In this document: in pieces, positions 9,901 to 18,900 of the stretch | How the letters are laid out: every line of letters starts with the position of its first letter | How positions within the stretch are numbered: the stretch's first letter is position 1 | Notes under the pieces: generated by a model | Databases searched by the model: none | The model's input: the letters and a program-made list of their open reading frames with translations, nothing else | Told to the model about the DNA's origin: nothing | Assembly: GCF_001039355.2 (NCBI RefSeq) | Contig: NW_019775517.1 | Coordinates: 315,336-343,943, forward strand | DNA: 28,608 bases | Direction of reading: 5' to 3' | Origin: Lingula anatina | Lineage: Eukaryota > Brachiopoda > Lingulata > Lingulida > Lingulidae | Position numbers and translations under genes: made by a program

Positions 9901-12900
9901 AGATACGAAACTCGGTATAGGCCTCCTACAGTGTACATGAAACGATCTCAAGCACTTGATGATAATGATGTTTTTTGTATATTCTCGACTTTATATACGT
10001 ACTGCAGTAATATTCACAGCTGTCTGCGCCGTAAAGCAGGATCCCCTACAGTCTGTGGTAAAAACATGTACGTCTCCCTCATCACAACGGAAATTATAGG
10101 ATAAATACTGATGTAATACAGCGTCTGCGGTCCGGGTCAGATCAAGATCCCCGAATACGTGATTCATATGTAAGCAGCTGGGACATTTGATGACAGGAAC
10201 TGAAAAGAACACAAAATGAAGATTCGTATAGACTTAGATACGAAACTCGGTATAGGCCTCCTACAGTGTACATGAAACGATCTCAAGCACTTGATGATAA
10301 TGATGTTTTTTGTATATTCTCGACTTTATATACGTACTGCAGTAATATTCACAGCTGTCTGCGCCGTAAAGCAGGATCCCCTACAGTCTGTGGTAAAAAC
10401 ATGTACGTCTCCCTCATCACAACGGAAATTATAGGATAAATACTGATGTAATACAGCGTCTGCGGTCCGGGTCAGATCAAGATCCCCGAATACGTGATTC
10501 ATATGTAAGCAGCTGGGACATTTGATGACAGGAACTGAAAAGAACACAAAATGAAGATTCGTATAGACTTAGATACGAAACTCGGTATAGGCCTCCTACA
10601 GTGTACATGAAACGATCTCAAGCACTTGATGATAATGATGTTTTTTGTATATTCTCGACTTTATATACGTACTGCAGTAATATTCACAGCTGTCTGCGCC
10701 GTAAAGCAGGATCCCCTACAGTCTGTGGTAAAAACATGTACGTCTCCCTCATCACAACGGAAATTATAGGATAAATACTGATGTAATACAGCGTCTGCGG
10801 TCCGGGTCAGATCAAGATCCCCGAATACGTGATTCATATGTAAGCAGCTGGGACATTTGATGACAGGAACTGAAAAGAACACAAAATGAAGATTCGTATA
10901 GACTTAGATACGAAACTCGGTATAGGCCTCCTACAGTGTACATGAAACGATCTCAAGCACTTGATGATAATGATGTTTTTTGTATATTCTCGACTTTATA
11001 TACGTACTGCAGTAATATTCACAGCTGTCTGCGCCGTAAAGCAGGATCCCCTACAGTCTGTGGTAAAAACATGTACGTCTCCCTCATCACAACGGAAATT
11101 ATAGGATAAATACTGATGTAATACAGCGTCTGCGGTCCGGGTCAGATCAAGATCCCCGAATACGTGATTCATATGTAAGCAGCTGGGACATTTGATGACA
11201 GGAACTGAAAAGAACACAAAATGAAGATTCGTATAGACTTAGATACGAAACTCGGTATAGGCCTCCTACAGTGTACATGAAACGATCTCAAGCACTTGAT
11301 GATAATGATGTTTTTTGTATATTCTCGACTTTATATACGTACTGCAGTAATATTCACAGCTGTCTGCGCCGTAAAGCAGGATCCCCTACAGTCTGTGGTA
11401 AAAACATGTACGTCTCCCTCATCACAACGGAAATTATAGGATAAATACTGATGTAATACAGCGTCTGCGGTCCGGGTCAGATCAAGATCCCCGAATACGT
11501 GATTCATATGTAAGCAGCTGGGACATTTGATGACAGGAACTGAAAAGAACACAAAATGAAGATTCGTATAGACTTAGATACGAAACTCGGTATAGGCCTC
11601 CTACAGTGTACATGAAACGATCTCAAGCACTTGATGATAATGATGTTTTTTGTATATTCTCGACTTTATATACGTACTGCAGTAATATTCACAGCTGTCT
11701 GCGCCGTAAAGCAGGATCCCCTACAGTCTGTGGTAAAAACATGTACGTCTCCCTCATCACAACGGAAATTATAGGATAAATACTGATGTAATACAGCGTC
11801 TGCGGTCCGGGTCAGATCAAGATCCCCGAATACGTGATTCATATGTAAGCAGCTGGGACATTTGATGACAGGAACTGAAAAGAACACAAAATGAAGATTC
11901 GTATAGACTTAGATACGAAACTCGGTATAGGCCTCCTACAGTGTACATGAAACGATCTCAAGCACTTGATGATAATGATGTTTTTTGTATATTCTCGACT
12001 TTATATACGTACTGCAGTAATATTCACAGCTGTCTGCGCCGTAAAGCAGGATCCCCTACAGTCTGTGGTAAAAACATGTACGTCTCCCTCATCACAACGG
12101 AAATTATAGGATAAATACTGATGTAATACAGCGTCTGCGGTCCGGGTCAGATCAAGATCCCCGAATACGTGATTCATATGTAAGCAGCTGGGACATTTGA
12201 TGACAGGAACTGAAAAGAACACAAAATGAAGATTCGTATAGACTTAGATACGAAACTCGGTATAGGCCTCCTACAGTGTACATGAAACGATCTCAAGCAC
12301 TTGATGATAATGATGTTTTTTGTATATTCTCGACTTTATATACGTACTGCAGTAATATTCACAGCTGTCTGCGCCGTAAAGCAGGATCCCCTACAGTCTG
12401 TGGTAAAAACATGTACGTCTCCCTCATCACAACGGAAATTATAGGATAAATACTGATGTAATACAGCGTCTGCGGTCCGGGTCAGATCAAGATCCCCGAA
12501 TACGTGATTCATATGTAAGCAGCTGGGACATTTGATGACAGGAACTGAAAAGAACACAAAATGAAGATTCGTATAGACTTAGATACGAAACTCGGTATAG
12601 GCCTCCTACAGTGTACATGAAACGATCTCAAGCACTTGATGATAATGATGTTTTTTGTATATTCTCGACTTTATATACGTACTGCAGTAATATTCACAGC
12701 TGTCTGCGCCGTAAAGCAGGATCCCCTACAGTCTGTGGTAAAAACATGTACGTCTCCCTCATCACAACGGAAATTATAGGATAAATACTGATGTAATACA
12801 GCGTCTGCGGTCCGGGTCAGATCAAGATCCCCGAATACGTGATTCATATGTAAGCAGCTGGGACATTTGATGACAGGAACTGAAAAGAACACAAAATGAA

Positions 12901-15900
12901 GATTCGTATAGACTTAGATACGAAACTCGGTATAGGCCTCCTACAGTGTACATGAAACGATCTCAAGCACTTGATGATAATGATGTTTTTTGTATATTCT
13001 CGACTTTATATACGTACTGCAGTAATATTCACAGCTGTCTGCGCCGTAAAGCAGGATCCCCTACAGTCTGTGGTAAAAACATGTACGTCTCCCTCATCAC
13101 AACGGAAATTATAGGATAAATACTGATGTAATACAGCGTCTGCGGTCCGGGTCAGATCAAGATCCCCGAATACGTGATTCATATGTAAGCAGCTGGGACA
13201 TTTGATGACAGGAACTGAAAAGAACACAAAATGAAGATTCGTATAGACTTAGATACGAAACTCGGTATAGGCCTCCTACAGTGTACATGAAACGATCTCA
13301 AGCACTTGATGATAATGATGTTTTTTGTATATTCTCGACTTTATATACGTACTGCAGTAATATTCACAGCTGTCTGCGCCGTAAAGCAGGATCCCCTACA
13401 GTCTGTGGTAAAAACATGTACGTCTCCCTCATCACAACGGAAATTATAGGATAAATACTGATGTAATACAGCGTCTGCGGTCCGGGTCAGATCAAGATCC
13501 CCGAATACGTGATTCATATGTAAGCAGCTGGGACATTTGATGACAGGAACTGAAAAGAACACAAAATGAAGATTCGTATAGACTTAGATACGAAACTCGG
13601 TATAGGCCTCCTACAGTGTACATGAAACGATCTCAAGCACTTGATGATAATGATGTTTTTTGTATATTCTCGACTTTATATACGTACTGCAGTAATATTC
13701 ACAGCTGTCTGCGCCGTAAAGCAGGATCCCCTACAGTCTGTGGTAAAAACATGTACGTCTCCCTCATCACAACGGAAATTATAGGATAAATACTGATGTA
13801 ATACAGCGTCTGCGGTCCGGGTCAGATCAAGATCCCCGAATACGTGATTCATATGTAAGCAGCTGGGACATTTGATGACAGGAACTGAAAAGAACACAAA
13901 ATGAAGATTCGTATAGACTTAGATACGAAACTCGGTATAGGCCTCCTACAGTGTACATGAAACGATCTCAAGCACTTGATGATAATGATGTTTTTTGTAT
14001 ATTCTCGACTTTATATACGTACTGCAGTAATATTCACAGCTGTCTGCGCCGTAAAGCAGGATCCCCTACAGTCTGTGGTAAAAACATGTACGTCTCCCTC
14101 ATCACAACGGAAATTATAGGATAAATACTGATGTAATACAGCGTCTGCGGTCCGGGTCAGATCAAGATCCCCGAATACGTGATTCATATGTAAGCAGCTG
14201 GGACATTTGATGACAGGAACTGAAAAGAACACAAAATGAAGATTCGTATAGACTTAGATACGAAACTCGGTATAGGCCTCCTACAGTGTACATGAAACGA
14301 TCTCAAGCACTTGATGATAATGATGTTTTTTGTATATTCTCGACTTTATATACGTACTGCAGTAATATTCACAGCTGTCTGCGCCGTAAAGCAGGATCCC
14401 CTACAGTCTGTGGTAAAAACATGTACGTCTCCCTCATCACAACGGAAATTATAGGATAAATACTGATGTAATACAGCGTCTGCGGTCCGGGTCAGATCAA
14501 GATCCCCGAATACGTGATTCATATGTAAGCAGCTGGGACATTTGATGACAGGAACTGAAAAGAACACAAAATGAAGATTCGTATAGACTTAGATACGAAA
14601 CTCGGTATAGGCCTCCTACAGTGTACATGAAACGATCTCAAGCACTTGATGATAATGATGTTTTTTGTATATTCTCGACTTTATATACGTACTGCAGTAA
14701 TATTCACAGCTGTCTGCGCCGTAAAGCAGGATCCCCTACAGTCTGTGGTAAAAACATGTACGTCTCCCTCATCACAACGGAAATTATAGGATAAATACTG
14801 ATGTAATACAGCGTCTGCGGTCCGGGTCAGATCAAGATCCCCGAATACGTGATTCATATGTAAGCAGCTGGGACATTTGATGACAGGAACTGAAAAGAAC
14901 ACAAAATGAAGATTCGTATAGACTTAGATACGAAACTCGGTATAGGCCTCCTACAGTGTACATGAAACGATCTCAAGCACTTGATGATAATGATGTTTTT
15001 TGTATATTCTCGACTTTATATACGTACTGCAGTAATATTCACAGCTGTCTGCGCCGTAAAGCAGGATCCCCTACAGTCTGTGGTAAAAACATGTACGTCT
15101 CCCTCATCACAACGGAAATTATAGGATAAATACTGATGTAATACAGCGTCTGCGGTCCGGGTCAGATCAAGATCCCCGAATACGTGATTCATATGTAAGC
15201 AGCTGGGACATTTGATGACAGGAACTGAAAAGAACACAAAATGAAGATTCGTATAGACTTAGATACGAAACTCGGTATAGGCCTCCTACAGTGTACATGA
15301 AACGATCTCAAGCACTTGATGATAATGATGTTTTTTGTATATTCTCGACTTTATATACGTACTGCAGTAATATTCACAGCTGTCTGCGCCGTAAAGCAGG
15401 ATCCCCTACAGTCTGTGGTAAAAACATGTACGTCTCCCTCATCACAACGGAAATTATAGGATAAATACTGATGTAATACAGCGTCTGCGGTCCGGGTCAG
15501 ATCAAGATCCCCGAATACGTGATTCATATGTAAGCAGCTGGGACATTTGATGACAGGAACTGAAAAGAACACAAAATGAAGATTCGTATAGACTTAGATA
15601 CGAAACTCGGTATAGGCCTCCTACAGTGTACATGAAACGATCTCAAGCACTTGATGATAATGATGTTTTTTGTATATTCTCGACTTTATATACGTACTGC
15701 AGTAATATTCACAGCTGTCTGCGCCGTAAAGCAGGATCCCCTACAGTCTGTGGTAAAAACATGTACGTCTCCCTCATCACAACGGAAATTATAGGATAAA
15801 TACTGATGTAATACAGCGTCTGCGGTCCGGGTCAGATCAAGATCCCCGAATACGTGATTCATATGTAAGCAGCTGGGACATTTGATGACAGGAACTGAAA

Positions 15901-18900
15901 AGAACACAAAATGAAGATTCGTATAGACTTAGATACGAAACTCGGTATAGGCCTCCTACAGTGTACATGAAACGATCTCAAGCACTTGATGATAATGATG
16001 TTTTTTGTATATTCTCGACTTTATATACGTACTGCAGTAATATTCACAGCTGTCTGCGCCGTAAAGCAGGATCCCCTACAGTCTGTGGTAAAAACATGTA
16101 CGTCTCCCTCATCACAACGGAAATTATAGGATAAATACTGATGTAATACAGCGTCTGCGGTCCGGGTCAGATCAAGATCCCCGAATACGTGATTCATATG
16201 TAAGCAGCTGGGACATTTGATGACAGGAACTGAAAAGAACACAAAATGAAGATTCGTATAGACTTAGATACGAAACTCGGTATAGGCCTCCTACAGTGTA
16301 CATGAAACGATCTCAAGCACTTGATGATAATGATGTTTTTTGTATATTCTCGACTTTATATACGTACTGCAGTAATATTCACAGCTGTCTGCGCCGTAAA
16401 GCAGGATCCCCTACAGTCTGTGGTAAAAACATGTACGTCTCCCTCATCACAACGGAAATTATAGGATAAATACTGATGTAATACAGCGTCTGCGGTCCGG
16501 GTCAGATCAAGATCCCCGAATACGTGATTCATATGTAAGCAGCTGGGACATTTGATGACAGGAACTGAAAAGAACACAAAATGAAGATTCGTATAGACTT
16601 AGATACGAAACTCGGTATAGGCCTCCTACAGTGTACATGAAACGATCTCAAGCACTTGATGATAATGATGTTTTTTGTATATTCTCGACTTTATATACGT
16701 ACTGCAGTAATATTCACAGCTGTCTGCGCCGTAAAGCAGGATCCCCTACAGTCTGTGGTAAAAACATGTACGTCTCCCTCATCACAACGGAAATTATAGG
16801 ATAAATACTGATGTAATACAGCGTCTGCGGTCCGGGTCAGATCAAGATCCCCGAATACGTGATTCATATGTAAGCAGCTGGGACATTTGATGACAGGAAC
16901 TGAAAAGAACACAAAATGAAGATTCGTATAGACTTAGATACGAAACTCGGTATAGGCCTCCTACAGTGTACATGAAACGATCTCAAGCACTTGATGATAA
17001 TGATGTTTTTTGTATATTCTCGACTTTATATACGTACTGCAGTAATATTCACAGCTGTCTGCGCCGTAAAGCAGGATCCCCTACAGTCTGTGGTAAAAAC
17101 ATGTACGTCTCCCTCATCACAACGGAAATTATAGGATAAATACTGATGTAATACAGCGTCTGCGGTCCGGGTCAGATCAAGATCCCCGAATACGTGATTC
17201 ATATGTAAGCAGCTGGGACATTTGATGACAGGAACTGAAAAGAACACAAAATGAAGATTCGTATAGACTTAGATACGAAACTCGGTATAGGCCTCCTACA
17301 GTGTACATGAAACGATCTCAAGCACTTGATGATAATGATGTTTTTTGTATATTCTCGACTTTATATACGTACTGCAGTAATATTCACAGCTGTCTGCGCC
17401 GTAAAGCAGGATCCCCTACAGTCTGTGGTAAAAACATGTACGTCTCCCTCATCACAACGGAAATTATAGGATAAATACTGATGTAATACAGCGTCTGCGG
17501 TCCGGGTCAGATCAAGATCCCCGAATACGTGATTCATATGTAAGCAGCTGGGACATTTGATGACAGGAACTGAAAAGAACACAAAATGAAGATTCGTATA
17601 GACTTAGATACGAAACTCGGTATAGGCCTCCTACAGTGTACATGAAACGATCTCAAGCACTTGATGATAATGATGTTTTTTGTATATTCTCGACTTTATA
17701 TACGTACTGCAGTAATATTCACAGCTGTCTGCGCCGTAAAGCAGGATCCCCTACAGTCTGTGGTAAAAACATGTACGTCTCCCTCATCACAACGGAAATT
17801 ATAGGATAAATACTGATGTAATACAGCGTCTGCGGTCCGGGTCAGATCAAGATCCCCGAATACGTGATTCATATGTAAGCAGCTGGGACATTTGATGACA
17901 GGAACTGAAAAGAACACAAAATGAAGATTCGTATAGACTTAGATACGAAACTCGGTATAGGCCTCCTACAGTGTACATGAAACGATCTCAAGCACTTGAT
18001 GATAATGATGTTTTTTGTATATTCTCGACTTTATATACGTACTGCAGTAATATTCACAGCTGTCTGCGCCGTAAAGCAGGATCCCCTACAGTCTGTGGTA
18101 AAAACATGTACGTCTCCCTCATCACAACGGAAATTATAGGATAAATACTGATGTAATACAGCGTCTGCGGTCCGGGTCAGATCAAGATCCCCGAATACGT
18201 GATTCATATGTAAGCAGCTGGGACATTTGATGACAGGAACTGAAAAGAACACAAAATGAAGATTCGTATAGACTTAGATACGAAACTCGGTATAGGCCTC
18301 CTACAGTGTACATGAAACGATCTCAAGCACTTGATGATAATGATGTTTTTTGTATATTCTCGACTTTATATACGTACTGCAGTAATATTCACAGCTGTCT
18401 GCGCCGTAAAGCAGGATCCCCTACAGTCTGTGGTAAAAACATGTACGTCTCCCTCATCACAACGGAAATTATAGGATAAATACTGATGTAATACAGCGTC
18501 TGCGGTCCGGGTCAGATCAAGATCCCCGAATACGTGATTCATATGTAAGCAGCTGGGACATTTGATGACAGGAACTGAAAAGAACACAAAATGAAGATTC
18601 GTATAGACTTAGATACGAAACTCGGTATAGGCCTCCTACAGTGTACATGAAACGATCTCAAGCACTTGATNCTAAAGGCCTCGTAACCGTTATGGTACTA
18701 CCACAACAGGCAAGTCAACCATTATCACCTTCAGGCAAGTTAGGGAGATTCCCTGAGTCCCTGCTGCAGAAATCAGTATTACAAATGCACTGTCTTCCGA
18801 AGACGGGCGTTTGTGGGTTGAAAAAGCCGATGCCAAGACCAACGGCCTGCCCATCTCGGAAATCTCTGCATCCTGTATCAAGACTCTTCACAGGACTACA

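Larger units (their letters stand above)
8265..18670 (-). repeat. 335-bp tandem array, 31 full units plus a 21-base partial unit, each carrying an exon
   Basis: Units begin AAACGATCTCAAGC and repeat every 335 bases from 8265. The 31st ends at 18649 and 18650-18670 starts a 32nd before an N. All units appear base-identical, and a 73-codon minus-strand frame is unchanged in every one. On the minus strand each unit holds a splice acceptor (GTGTTCTTTTCAG), a 197-base exon and a GTACGT donor, leaving a 138-base intron to the next copy. Upstream of the acceptor an inverted repeat (TTCGTAT, eight-base loop, ATACGAA; first unit 8548-8569) places a CTAAG branch-point-like word in its loop, about 35 bases from the acceptor. 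A TATATAAAG word follows the donor. The units are contiguous with no unique spacers. Confidence 0.97.

Noticed and set aside
8316-18587. 31 identical 73-codon minus-strand ORFs as independent small genes
   Set aside because: Each begins at GTG within an acceptor tract and reads through a donor to a stop in the intron. The frame is explained as one exon of a split gene, repeated.
8265-18670. CRISPR-like or bacterial repeat array
   Set aside because: The units are contiguous 335-bp identical blocks without unique spacers, in DNA with introns and animal protein families.
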